DNA of 64,000 nt from CAXTEJ01 sp964243295 (GCA_964243295.1 CAXTEJ010000009.1:1-64000), one strand, 5' to 3'. Shown: positions 56,672 through 64,000, counted from the stretch's first letter. Notes: a model not told the origin generated them from the letters alone. Numbers and translations: made by a program.

Positions 56672-56766
56672 GTCTGGGCAGCTGGCTCCGCAAAAAGCAC
56701 CGTGCTTAGTGCACTGCAGCCGATGTTCGAAGCCATCTCAATAAGGGCATTGATGACATCTTTCAT
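56668..56766 (-). CDS. 32-residue peptide, AgrD-like autoinducer precursor candidate
   Basis: ATG 56766 is preceded at ideal distance by AAAGGAAGG, the strongest ribosome site in the region. The peptide has an amphipathic N-terminal helix (MKDVINALIEMASNIG), a single Cys, and ends SALSTVLFAEPAAQT. AgrD precursors have the same order: helix, Cys, short hydrophobic segment ending in an aromatic residue, then Glu-Pro. Here Cys to Phe spans nine residues, longer than the usual five-residue ring, so the call is tentative. The DNA is much less GC-rich than the chromosome. No agrB, agrC or agrA gene is in the window. Confidence 0.5.
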   Translation of the reverse strand: MKDVINALIEMASNIGCSALSTVLFAEPAAQT

Positions 56767-56922
56767 GCGACCTTCCTTTCTGAACTGATCCATTTCGTTG
56801 GCGTTATTACCGGTTGTCAAGCGGCGTGCGACTGCCACCAACAGAGGGGTCAAACTGAGCAGAAAGATTATTGCTGCAATACCCCAGGCCAGAGTCGAAC
56901 TCCCCACCAGATACCCACACAT
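56767..56922 (-). other. in-frame transmembrane remnant upstream of the small peptide gene
   Basis: The peptide frame continues upstream without a stop to ATG 56922, giving 84 residues in all. This part holds one clear helix (STLAWGIAAIIFLLSLTPLL, then VAVARRL) and a polar tail. It may be the end of a truncated membrane protein such as an AgrB-like processing protease, or the N-terminus of a single 84-residue protein. It lacks a ribosome site of its own at 56922. Confidence 0.4.
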
Positions 56923-57011
56923 GCCCTATGCTGCCTCCGCCACGATGCTGCTGCGTGTTGGATCGTGGGACTGGCTCGCTTGTAACGCTCGGGCCTGCGA
57001 GGGGGAAGTAG

Positions 57012-57182
57012 GGGTGTGATGACCACGACCAGGGGCGCGACGTGCGGGCCGCCGCGACCCAACCCGAGCAGCTCGAGGCCTTCTATCGTGAGCACCTGCC
57101 GTTCGTCCGTCAGTAGGTTGCTCGCCGCCTGGACGATGCGGGCGACGTAACCGCGGACATCTTCGTCCGTGTGATCAGGAAC
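57012..57182 (+). pseudogene. ECF sigma factor N-terminal relic
   Basis: A plus-strand frame encodes ATQPEQLEAFYREHLPFVRQ, a stop (TAG 57114-57116), then VARRLDDAGDVTADIFVRVI. This is the sigma-70 region 2 start of ECF factors (FYREHLP.VRR.VARR.DD..D..DLTADVF). Only about 55 codons remain and the rest is replaced by foreign DNA. It is on the same strand as the cpaF fragments. Confidence 0.65.
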
Positions 57183-57218
57183 GTAGTCCGTCGGCTCCCC
57201 GACCTGCTGGCCTGGAAG

Positions 57219-58247
57219 TTATGGCAAGTGAATTCCCCACTCGTCCCACCGCACACCGTTTACCGCTGCGCCTGTCTGAAGCCGATCCGCAACCTGGGGA
57301 CTGTAGACAGCATGAAGCGGCCAGGGTCGTAGTGTGCCTTGACTCGGGCCCGTCAGCCCAGCAAGTTGAAAATAGTTGGCCAGCGTGCGAAGCGACGGAT
57401 CCTGCCAAGCGATCTCTTGAAACAAGTTTGCCACAAGAACGGCCACTGGATTGGGGGGCTGCCTCGTTGTGTCGGATTCGTGCCATCGGGAGTACGTAGT
57501 TTGCGGGCCGCCCTCGTCAGGAAGCTGGAAATGCTCACGCATCTCCGGCCACTTCGCGTCGAAGTAAATCTTCCCCAGGTAGGACAGGGCACCAAGTTGC
57601 CAGCACGCGAGATCTGCCACGCAGACTAGATTCACGAGGTCTCGAGGGTGATCTGCGGCCAGGTGCGCCTCGGCCAGTCGGCGATCGATGTGCTCGAGAG
57701 GAGTTGACGCGGCGGATTTCCATGCATGGCTGTGCGCTAAAACCCCATATATCGGCGGCCTGAAGAGTTCTCGATAAGGGGAACCGGTCCGCGGCGTCGC
57801 CAGCGCGCGTATGGCCTTTGCCGTGAGCGCCGCTTCCGACAGGTGTGCCGCCTTAAGCGTCGTCTTGCATTCAAATGCTGCGACCACGCCGTCAATCAAG
57901 TACACCTTTTTGTTGAGGAGTCGAGCAGGATAGCCCGCTTGCAGGACGAGCAAGTCAACCTGCGGACTTGCCGTACCGTTGACACCGAGCACCCGTCCTT
58001 TCGTAACGAGTTTATAGGTGTCCGGCAACCACTGCGACAAGAGCGCCTTCCAATTTTCCTCGCCCTCGTCTCCTGCCGTGCCTGGGTCTTCCGTGGCGCG
58101 CGAATATATTCGTTTGTACTCCGAAGCGATTTCCGCAAGGTCCTGCCGAAGAAACGTCTGCAACTCGTGGTCCCGAGCTGCCTTCTCTTCTTCTTTCAGG
58201 GCGATGCTTTCTGGCGAGGGCGTGGCGGGGACGTTAGCATCATTCAT
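57219..58247 (-). CDS. DUF6602-like protein with PD-(D/E)XK-type motif
   Basis: A 342-residue protein. A helical N-terminus (KEEEKAARDHELQTFLRQDL) leads to a nuclease-like core: VDLLVLQAG with Asp98, then VVAAFECKTTLKAA with Glu126-x-Lys128, the PD-(D/E)XK pattern. The pattern fits the DUF6602 family, seen in accessory regions. The C-terminal half is helical and ends WGIHLP. Base composition is lower in GC than the chromosome, with AT-rich codons, so it was acquired. The upstream ribosome site is weak. A role in phage or plasmid defence is inferred from motif and context only. Confidence 0.72.
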   Translation of the reverse strand: MNDANVPATPSPESIALKEEEKAARDHELQTFLRQDLAEIASEYKRIYSRATEDPGTAGDEGEENWKALLSQWLPDTYKLVTKGRVLGVNGTASPQVDLLVLQAGYPARLLNKKVYLIDGVVAAFECKTTLKAAHLSEAALTAKAIRALATPRTGSPYRELFRPPIYGVLAHSHAWKSAASTPLEHIDRRLAEAHLAADHPRDLVNLVCVADLACWQLGALSYLGKIYFDAKWPEMREHFQLPDEGGPQTTYSRWHESDTTRQPPNPVAVLVANLFQEIAWQDPSLRTLANYFQLAGLTGPSQGTLRPWPLHAVYSPQVADRLQTGAAVNGVRWDEWGIHLP

Positions 58248-58461
58248 GGATACTCAGCTCTCATCGGCTCTCCGGCTCTCATCGGCTCACTACCGTGCAG
58301 GTCCACACAGTTCGCAGTCCTGGCCTGACGTGAAGCACGCTCTTCAGATTTCGCTTAGTGCGACGCCTTCACCGACGACTCATCTCTGCATCGCCACTGT
58401 AGCGCCGTCCCGGCCGGCAGTCGTAGTCGTTTAGGCAAATCCGAGATGGCTGTGCAGCCTG
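58248..58461. other. 214-bp spacer inside the island
   Basis: No gene supported. It contains two copies of CTCTCATCGGCTC near 58260-58285 upstream of the DUF6602 start. No tRNA or att-like site was recognised. Confidence 0.4.
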
Positions 58462-60127
58462 TCAGTCGCCTCGGCGGCAAGACGCGGTCAGCAGGGGCGT
58501 GGGGAGCGAGGCCAGCATCTGCTGGACCTGTTCCTTCTTGCGGTCCAGGTGACCGAGAGTCACCAGGAGCTGGTCGACGTCGCCGAGCCAGGAGTTGGCG
58601 CCGGCCTCGTCAACACGGGCGCGCAAGTTGGCCTCGATGGCGTTGAGCTGACCCATCTGCGCGGGGTGGACCTGCAGGAATTGGCAGCGGATGCAGGCGT
58701 GCTCGTGGCTGCAGCCAGAGCCGTAGGCGCGGCGGCAGTTGCCCAGGGACACCTTGCGGCGCAGGAAGTGCTCCTCGAACTCGGTCCACTCCTGCTGCGT
58801 CGGCTCCCGATACTCCTGTGACGGGCGCAAGGTCCGGCGGCTGGCGATGAACTTGTCGTAGGCGACGAAGGACGTCCCTCTGATAGACCGCGATGTAGCC
58901 GCGCTTGGTCTCGATGTTGGCGTGGCCGACGATCTTCGCGGCGAGGTGGATCGGTAAACGTCGTTGACCAGGGCGGTGATGAACATCCGCCGGAAGTCGT
59001 GGGGGGTGAAACGCAAGGGTGTGCCGTTCACCTCCCGCAGGTCCAGCGCGTTGGCGGTATCGATGAGCCACCTGCGGGTCGCGCCCATGCTGATGCCGCG
59101 AGAGCGACCGCCTTCGCGTAGGTGGAACAGGAAGGGCATGGGCGGGGACTGGGTGCGCTCACGTTCGTTCGGCGGATGGCGACGGGAACAGCTCCGCCGC
59201 CGGCGGTCAACCGGGCGATGATCCGGGTCAGCACAGCGGTCAGTTCGGGGCTGGCCGGCAGGATGCGCTCCTGGTCGCGCTTGCTGGGGGCGATCTGCAG
59301 CAGCGGGAGGAGACCTCGCCGTCGGGCTTGGCGAACTGCCGGATGCTGAGGTGGGTCAGCTCGAGGTGCTTCGGCCGATCTCGGCGGCCCTGGACCGCTG
59401 CTGACGGCGGTCGCGATCAGGGCGCGGTCACGGGTGCTCGGCAGCTGGGCGAAGAACTCGCTGAACAGGTCATCAGGCAGTTGCCTTGGGGTGGCGGACT
59501 TGCGCCTTCTGCCGGTAGGCGTGCGCGGTCCGCGCTGCTCGGGCAGGCCCTCACCGCGGTGTGCCAAGGTGCGTTCCCGGTCGATCCCGGAAGGCGGCAC
59601 CGGCTTACCAGCGGTCCCAGGTCAGCCTCCAGCGCGTGCCCGTAGAAGCTGCTGACGACCGACAGGGCGTGGTTGATGGTGGCCGCGGAACGCCCCTCAG
59701 GAAGGTAAGGCTTGCCACTCCGCGCATTCACCGAGCCCGCAGCCGGACGGTCCGCGAGCACGAGGCTGCGCCGGCGCTGAGCGTTCGGCACCTGCCGCTG
59801 CCAACGCACCAATGCCGAACCTCAGCCCCGGTCGCCTGCTGCCAAGGCGTCTCGACCGCCCAGAGGAACCGGTGCCAGCCGAGCAGGTCATAGGCGTGGG
59901 GAGCGCAATGTGGGCGGCGGGATAGTCACTGACGTGCAGTTCTTGAGCCAAGCCGCCGCGGAGTCGTTCACTGATCCGTCTGCCTCAAGCAGCATCCAAG
60001 GGCCGTCGCCGTCACTTGTCTTTGAGACGCTGCCAAGGCTGTTGACGAGCAATACGGAGTCGTAACCGCGTTCCTCAGACAACGACGTTCGGCCCTCAGA
60101 TGCTGGTTGGGCCTCCGACCGCAACAA
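58462..60127 (-). pseudogene. tyrosine recombinase/integrase, multiply frameshifted
   Basis: Read on the minus strand, pieces in different frames line up along one integrase of about 550 residues. From the N-terminus: DGPWMLLEADGSVNDSAAAW, LHVSDYPAA, a core-binding segment INHALSVVSSFYGHALEADL, LPDDLFSEFFAQLPSTRDRA, then the catalytic TPHDFRRMFITAL (His-x-x-Arg), KIVGHANIETKRGYIAVYQ in a second frame (His and probable Tyr) and a Cys-rich tail (GNCRRAYGSGCSHEHACIRC). At least four frame changes are needed, so it is inactive. The tail CSHEHACIRC is typical of a family of actinobacterial transposon integrases. Confidence 0.82.
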
Positions 60128-60131
60128 CTTT

Positions 60132-61754
60132 CTATTGTTCGAAGATGTCGCTCTTCAAATCCTCGTAGGGCTTCATGCCCGGCTGCAGCAGCCCTGCTAG
60201 GGTCCCGCGTGCAAACGCGTTCCAGTCGCTCCCAGCCTGCGTGAGTGTTAGCAGCGTGCGAAGGTCGTTGTAGATCTGGCTCGCGGCCTTCTTTAGGTCA
60301 TCCGAGTCATTGCCGCGTTGCACACTTGCGGCTAAGGCGGATTGCTTGATCTGCAATGCTTCAGCAACACGCCCAGGCTGTTCCTGCGCCGTGCACAGCG
60401 CGGCAAGCACCTCGTCATCGAGCAGGAAGGCTTCGATGTTGCGGCGCGACAGCACGCGGGTGCCCTTTGCTTCTGTCTCGGCGACCTCGGTGGGGTTCAT
60501 CAGGTCACGGTCGATGACCCGCGTTGTTCGAGTGCCGCTGGCGACCGTCTGGATGGCTCGTCCGGCCTCGAGCCGGTTGTCTTGCACGTCGCTGCTGTTG
60601 CCGACCGACAGGAAGTCCACCTGCGGGAATTGACTCGAGAAGATGCGCCGGTAGCAGGCCGCGTCGAACTCCCCCCGCCGATCGTCGTTCCCCTTCGTGG
60701 GCCGTCCCTCGCACAAAACTACATGCTCCGGAGCCACCAATGATGCGAGGTCACCCAGCGCGACATCTAAGGTTCGAGACCAGAACTCCCGGGAAACCAT
60801 GGCAGGAATTAGCACGACGGGGGTGTCGAAGTCGACGCCCTGCATGTCCACGAAGGCTACTTCGCCGGGCGTCGTACGTGCCCGACGCCAAGCCGCGCTC
60901 ATGAACCCAATGCTGTGGCTGGCAAGAACCATCTGGCAGTCCGGTGGGAGCAGCTCCACCAGCGCCTCCAGCAGATCACCCTGGATGCGTGTGTTCAGGT
61001 GCGTTTCCGGTTCGTCGATGCACCACACCGTGTTATTGAAGTACTCGCTCTTGACGACTGCATCTAGGATGAGGTCGAACGCCGCCTTCTCCCCCGCGGA
61101 CAAGTTCTTGTAGAGGAAGTTCGCCGAAGTGCCCTTGGTGAAGTAGAAGGTGCCAACGCTTCCGCCTCCGGTCGTCATGCCTCCAACGCCCGTCAGGATC
61201 AGATCGGGAAAGACGCGTAGCATCGCCGTCCGAACCCTGCCGATAATGCGGTCACGGAGTTCCACGCGAGTCATCGACTCTGGGAGCTCTTCGCTGTAGA
61301 CACCGTCAAGCGTAGCCATGATGAGTCGCTGGTAATTTTCTGAGACGCTGGCATCTGCGTCGATCAAGCGGCTGATCCTCGGACTATCCAAAGGGGAGGT
61401 CATCCTGTTGAAGCTGCTGATCGCGAAGTCAGCCTCGTTGCGAAAAGCACTCCGGACGTAGACCATCTTCTTTTTCTCGTCTGGACCTTCTGGAAGCGCC
61501 TCGTGGAACTCGACGCTGACGTGCTCGCTCCAGCCCATTGTCGGGCCGCCTACTTTAGCCCCGTAGGCCTCGTCCCAGTTGTATCCGCCCAGGCCGTTTG
61601 CGACGTGCCATGTCTTGAGACCGTCAAAAAGCGACGACTTGCCCGACCCGTTTGGGCCAGCAAGTACAATTAGGCGCGTGGTGGAGGGCAGTGCGGTGAT
61701 GAGAGTGTCCGTGAAGCGCTTGAACTCCCTCAGATGGACGGACTTTAGTCGCAC
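60132..61754 (-). CDS. OLD-like ATPase with C-terminal Toprim-type domain
   Basis: About 540 residues. The N-terminal ABC/SMC-like ATPase has Walker A AGPNGSGKSS (about 32-41), a signature-like LSAGEKAAFDLIL, Walker B VWCIDEPETHL and the His switch LASHSIGFM. The C-terminal domain has VVLCEGRPTKGNDD, then TRVIDRDLMNPTE and RRNIEAFLLDDEV, the acidic pattern of OLD-family Toprim nucleases. GTG 61754 begins VRLKSVHLREFKRF, the normal ATPase start; the frame is open to 62114 but that part overlaps the small Cys-rich gene. Such proteins act in phage defence (GajA, OLD), so defence is likely but unproven. Confidence 0.8.
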   Translation of the reverse strand: MRLKSVHLREFKRFTDTLITALPSTTRLIVLAGPNGSGKSSLFDGLKTWHVANGLGGYNWDEAYGAKVGGPTMGWSEHVSVEFHEALPEGPDEKKKMVYVRSAFRNEADFAISSFNRMTSPLDSPRISRLIDADASVSENYQRLIMATLDGVYSEELPESMTRVELRDRIIGRVRTAMLRVFPDLILTGVGGMTTGGGSVGTFYFTKGTSANFLYKNLSAGEKAAFDLILDAVVKSEYFNNTVWCIDEPETHLNTRIQGDLLEALVELLPPDCQMVLASHSIGFMSAAWRRARTTPGEVAFVDMQGVDFDTPVVLIPAMVSREFWSRTLDVALGDLASLVAPEHVVLCEGRPTKGNDDRRGEFDAACYRRIFSSQFPQVDFLSVGNSSDVQDNRLEAGRAIQTVASGTRTTRVIDRDLMNPTEVAETEAKGTRVLSRRNIEAFLLDDEVLAALCTAQEQPGRVAEALQIKQSALAASVQRGNDSDDLKKAASQIYNDLRTLLTLTQAGSDWNAFARGTLAGLLQPGMKPYEDLKSDIFEQ

Positions 61755-62032
61755 GAGGGCGCGACCTTTGGGGTGCTGGCGGAGCGAGATCGCCACCTCG
61801 CCGCAATGTCGGCTGCCCGCGCGGCGCCCTTTCGTCCAGCTTCTGCAAGCTGCCCTGAGTCGGCGACGGCGCGACCAGCCAAAGCACCGCCTCGTTGTCG
61901 TGCCGCCACCGGCAGCAGTGCATTTAGCTGCTTGGCGCCTCCAGCTGCCATCCAGTCGAGCTGGTGTTCCTTGTTGACGAAAGCCTTCTTGCCCTTTGGT
62001 AGGGGCTCGTCGCACCCGCACTGGCAGCTCAT
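61745..62032 (-). CDS. small Cys-rich protein upstream of the ATPase
   Basis: A 95-residue protein from ATG 62032. The start MSCQCGCDEPLPKGKKAFVN followed by KEHQLDWM contains three Cys and a His that could bind zinc, resembling small zinc-knuckle proteins of mobile elements. The rest is Ala/Arg-rich and helical. Its stop overlaps the GTG start of the ATPase gene by about 10 bp, so the two are coupled and probably function together. Confidence 0.65.
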   Translation of the reverse strand: MSCQCGCDEPLPKGKKAFVNKEHQLDWMAAGGAKQLNALLPVAARQRGGALAGRAVADSGQLAEAGRKGAARAADIAARWRSRSASTPKVAPSCD

Positions 62033-62155
62033 GCAGCGGACCGTACAGCGTCCCAGGCAGCGCGCTTGGGAGGTCAGCGGCGTGTCGACCTTGGCCGCTG
62101 CACCCTCCGGGCAAGCGGCCCTGCGAGTGCAGTCAACACGTCAGGTGCGCGACCT

Positions 62156-62165
62156 CGTCGAGGGC
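62156..62165 (+). repeat. 10-bp direct repeat at right cpaF junction (partner 56617-56626)
   Basis: Second copy of CGTCGAGGGC, here within the well-conserved LVEGML codons of cpaF. Confidence 0.4.
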
Positions 62166-62169
62166 ATGC

Positions 62170-63813
62170 TCAAGGCGTCCGGACGCCGGGTGGACCTGAG
62201 CTCGCCGTTCGTCGACGCGACCCTCCCGGACGGCAGTCGGCTGCACGTCGCCATCCCCGACGTAACGCGCGAGCACTGGGCTGTCCACCTGGTGCCAGGG
62301 TCTGCTGCACCCCGCTGAGCAGCAGGTCATGGGCGACGGAGCCCACCAGCCGGACCGTCACCTGGTCGCCCTGGCTGGTCACGACGGCCCGGACGTCGAG
62401 CAGGGCAAGGACGGCGGCCTGGAGCGTCCTGTCAGCCCCCAGCAGCCGCTCACGGGCCACCTGGGCGAGTTGCTGGGCGGTGACCATGCGGCGCTGCGCC
62501 TCGGCCGTCTCGGTGCTCATGGCGGCGACGGTCGCGCGGTGCTGCACCGCGGCCAGGTGCTGCTGGCGCAGTTCGCCCACGGTGGCGCTGGTCGTGGCCT
62601 CGTCTAGCTCGAGGGCGATGCACCGCGCTGCGGCCCGGGAGAGGGCGTCTTGGGTGCGGGCCACGGCGCGCTCGGCGTCCTCCATGGCGTCGGCCGTGAC
62701 GGTCGCGGCGCCCTGGAGCATCCCGAGGCGCTCGGCGGCCATGGCGAGCAGGCGCTCAGGGTCGGTGAGCAGGGCGAGCACCTGGGCCCACACGGCGTCA
62801 TCCATCGGGTCTCCGAGGATGGAGGGCGCCGAGCAAGACAACCGGCCGGGCTGCTGGCGCCCGTGGCGGCAGCGGTACCGGCGGTTGGCCCTGTCGCCGC
62901 GCGCGATGCCCGTCATGGGCTGCCCACACGTGCAGAACAGCCGGCCCGACAGCGGGTGCACCCCGTCCCGGCCACGCTTGATGGTGGTCTGCCCGAGGTG
63001 CGCGTGGAGGGCAGCAGCCCTGTCGGCGCTCAGGATCGGCTCGATGGTCACCACGATGGGCTCAGGCACGGAGCCCTTGCTGCGCGCGCCCGGCTTGCCG
63101 AAGGTCCAACGCCCGTCCCACTGGCTGCGGCGTAGGCAGTTACGCAGGTTCTGGCTGGTCCACAGCGGCGCTGAGCGGGGGTGGAGCCCGAGGGCGTTCA
63201 GCCGCTTGGCCGCGTCGAGGGTGGACAGGCGGTGGTCGAGCACCAGGGCCACGGCCTGACGGACGACGGTCGCCTCCCGCTCGTCAACCTCCAGGTGAGC
63301 GGTGCGGCCCTCGCCCATGACGCGGTAGCCGAACGGTGCCGCGTGGCCCCCGCCCCAGCCACCTGCGCGCACCTTCGCGTTGACCCCTGACCGGGTGCGC
63401 TCCCGGATCAGGTCCCGCTCCATCTGGGCGAACACCCCGAGCATCCCGGTCATGGCTCGGCCGGACGTGGTGGCCGTCTCGATGGCCTCGGTGACGGAGC
63501 GGAAGGCGACCCCGTGCGCTGCGAGAGCGTCGAGGGAGGTGAACAGGTGCCCGAGGTTGCGGCTGAAGCGGTCGGCCTTCAACACCACCACGACGTCGAT
63601 GCGCCCAGCTGCGGCGTCGGCCATGAGCCGGTTCAGGGCGGGGCGGCTGCTCTTCGCGCCCGACACGCCTTCATCGGTGTAGACCTCGGCTGCGCTCCAG
63701 CCCTGGCCGGCGACGAACGCCTGGCAGCGCTCGCGCTGGGTGTCGAGGCTGGTGCCCTCGACCTGCTCGTCGGAACTCACGCGGGTGTAGATGGCAGCGC
63801 GCGTGGTGGTCAT
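62170..63813 (-). CDS. large serine recombinase (integrase/resolvase family)
   Basis: A 547-residue recombinase. The N-terminal resolvase domain has AAIYTRVSSDEQVEGTSLDT with the catalytic Ser, DVVVVLKADRFSRN and ERDLIRERTRSGV. The recombinase domain (HAAPFGYRVMG, LNALGLHPR) and a zinc ribbon (LFCTCGQPMTG, YRCRHG, LSC) follow, then a coiled coil. The last 35 residues (after TLAPGG) are Arg/Gly/Ser-rich and translate the antisense of cpaF, so the frame runs across the insertion junction. Active-site residues are intact. ATG 63813 overlaps the upstream ORF stop (ATGA). Confidence 0.93.
   Translation of the reverse strand: MTTTRAAIYTRVSSDEQVEGTSLDTQRERCQAFVAGQGWSAAEVYTDEGVSGAKSSRPALNRLMADAAAGRIDVVVVLKADRFSRNLGHLFTSLDALAAHGVAFRSVTEAIETATTSGRAMTGMLGVFAQMERDLIRERTRSGVNAKVRAGGWGGGHAAPFGYRVMGEGRTAHLEVDEREATVVRQAVALVLDHRLSTLDAAKRLNALGLHPRSAPLWTSQNLRNCLRRSQWDGRWTFGKPGARSKGSVPEPIVVTIEPILSADRAAALHAHLGQTTIKRGRDGVHPLSGRLFCTCGQPMTGIARGDRANRRYRCRHGRQQPGRLSCSAPSILGDPMDDAVWAQVLALLTDPERLLAMAAERLGMLQGAATVTADAMEDAERAVARTQDALSRAAARCIALELDEATTSATVGELRQQHLAAVQHRATVAAMSTETAEAQRRMVTAQQLAQVARERLLGADRTLQAAVLALLDVRAVVTSQGDQVTVRLVGSVAHDLLLSGVQQTLAPGGQPSARALRRGWRRAADCRPGGSRRRTASSGPPGVRTP
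62280..62305. other. probable att junction of the serine recombinase element
   Basis: CpaF similarity on the plus strand ends after the GCTGTC codons (Ala-Val), while the minus-strand recombinase C-terminus (VAHDLLLSGVQQTLAPGG) ends here. The crossover is therefore about 62286-62300, around GTCCACCTGGTGCCAGG. The other att site lies beyond the window. Confidence 0.55.
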
Positions 63814-64000
63814 CGGGTTCCTCGCTGGCTCTTCGTGGGGGTGGTCAGTTCTGGGGCGTGTTGGTGCGCCCAGTCCCGGGTGCGGTCGAGGCGCTTGCGG
63901 TACGTGTTCGCGGCGTAGCCAGGTTCCAAGCCCTCCAGGGCGGCGAGCAGGGGCTGGTGGGCGGCGTAGGCGGCGTGAAGAGCTTCGGCTCGGCGCCTCC
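63810..64000 (-). CDS. partial protein upstream of the serine recombinase
   Basis: The minus-strand frame entering from the right edge encodes about 61 residues ending ELTTPTKSQRGTR, with EALHAAYAAHQPLLAALEGL and NTYRKRLDRTRDWAHQHAPE before it. It looks helical and charged, a small accessory protein. Its TGA overlaps the recombinase ATG, so the two are translationally coupled. The start is outside the window and the family is not recognised. Confidence 0.6.
   Translation of the reverse strand, partial: RRRAEALHAAYAAHQPLLAALEGLEPGYAANTYRKRLDRTRDWAHQHAPELTTPTKSQRGTR

Larger units (their letters stand above)
62121..62318 (+). pseudogene. cpaF/tadA-family ATPase, central fragment
   Basis: On the plus strand STRQVRDLVEGMLKASGRRV, DLSSPFVDATLPDGSRLHVA and IPDVTREHWAV match the region of CpaF just after the N-terminal fragment at 56272-56626. 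Homology stops after EHWAV (about 62286), before the Walker A ATPase core, and a TGA follows at 62316. Both fragments are on the same strand and in order, so one gene was split by an insertion and then cut again by the serine recombinase element. Confidence 0.88.

Noticed and set aside
56895..56915. tRNA T-arm-like TTCGACT near GGGGAG
   Set aside because: The stem bases do not pair and no cloverleaf can be drawn, so it is not a tRNA or a tRNA att remnant.
58246..58434. Plus-strand 62-codon frame overlapping the DUF6602 start
   Set aside because: Weak codon bias, no ribosome site, Ser-rich low-information translation and direct overlap with the divergent start.
61755..62114. Longer N-terminus for the OLD-like ATPase
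   Set aside because: It overlaps the small Cys-rich gene in another frame and is Arg-rich without homology; the ATPase domain begins right at GTG 61754.

Overview
The window is chromosomal DNA of a high-GC actinomycete. GC is extreme at third codon positions, GTG starts are common, and actinobacterial markers are present: WhiB1 next to a PdtaS-type kinase, a large NAD-glutamate dehydrogenase, a MucB/RseB-like sigma-E regulator beside HtrA, TatB and Mrp, and an orphan EccC-like FHA-FtsK ATPase. The genus cannot be fixed from the sequence; a Micrococcales or Kineosporiales type organism is plausible.

Layout. 1-5100 is the envelope-stress locus (anti-sigma tail, RseB-like, HtrA, SGNH hydrolase, TatB, Mrp), in an order close to the mycobacterial sigE region. 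5100-11700 holds ordinary core genes: MarR, an orphan GspE/PilB ATPase with a zinc-ribbon tail, DUF1003, an MgtE-N/CBS protein, PhzF and an arsenate-reductase-like protein. 11800-18800 is accessory and less GC-rich: a very large secreted VWD/repeat protein whose signal peptide lies in another frame, and two tandem propeller-like paralogues sharing a near-identical 3' half. 18900-32300 includes GAF, EamA and Dps genes, an IclR-glpK pair, a glpF-glpK-glpD operon, a stress protein and a proline aminopeptidase. 32400-46500 carries gdh, pdtaS, whiB1, a diacylglycerol kinase-like gene, an anti-sigma kinase, a GNAT and the FHA-FtsK gene.

46600-56000 is a catabolic locus for fructosamines (Amadori products). 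A minus-strand operon runs SIS deglycase, second SIS deglycase, FrlD-like kinase, solute-binding lipoprotein, two permeases, HAD phosphatase. It is divergent from a LacI regulator and a FAD amine oxidase. Two palindromic operators overlap the operon promoter. Imported fructosamine would be phosphorylated and then split to glucose 6-phosphate and amine; the oxidase may act on a related substrate.

56200-64000 is a mobile-element hotspot. A cpaF/tadA-type ATPase gene has been broken into at least two pieces. Between them lie a possible AgrD-like peptide gene, an ECF sigma relic, a DUF6602 PD-(D/E)XK-like protein, a frameshifted tyrosine integrase and an OLD-like ATPase-Toprim protein with a small Cys-rich partner. 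A second element, headed by a large serine recombinase, then cuts cpaF again and runs off the right end of the window.
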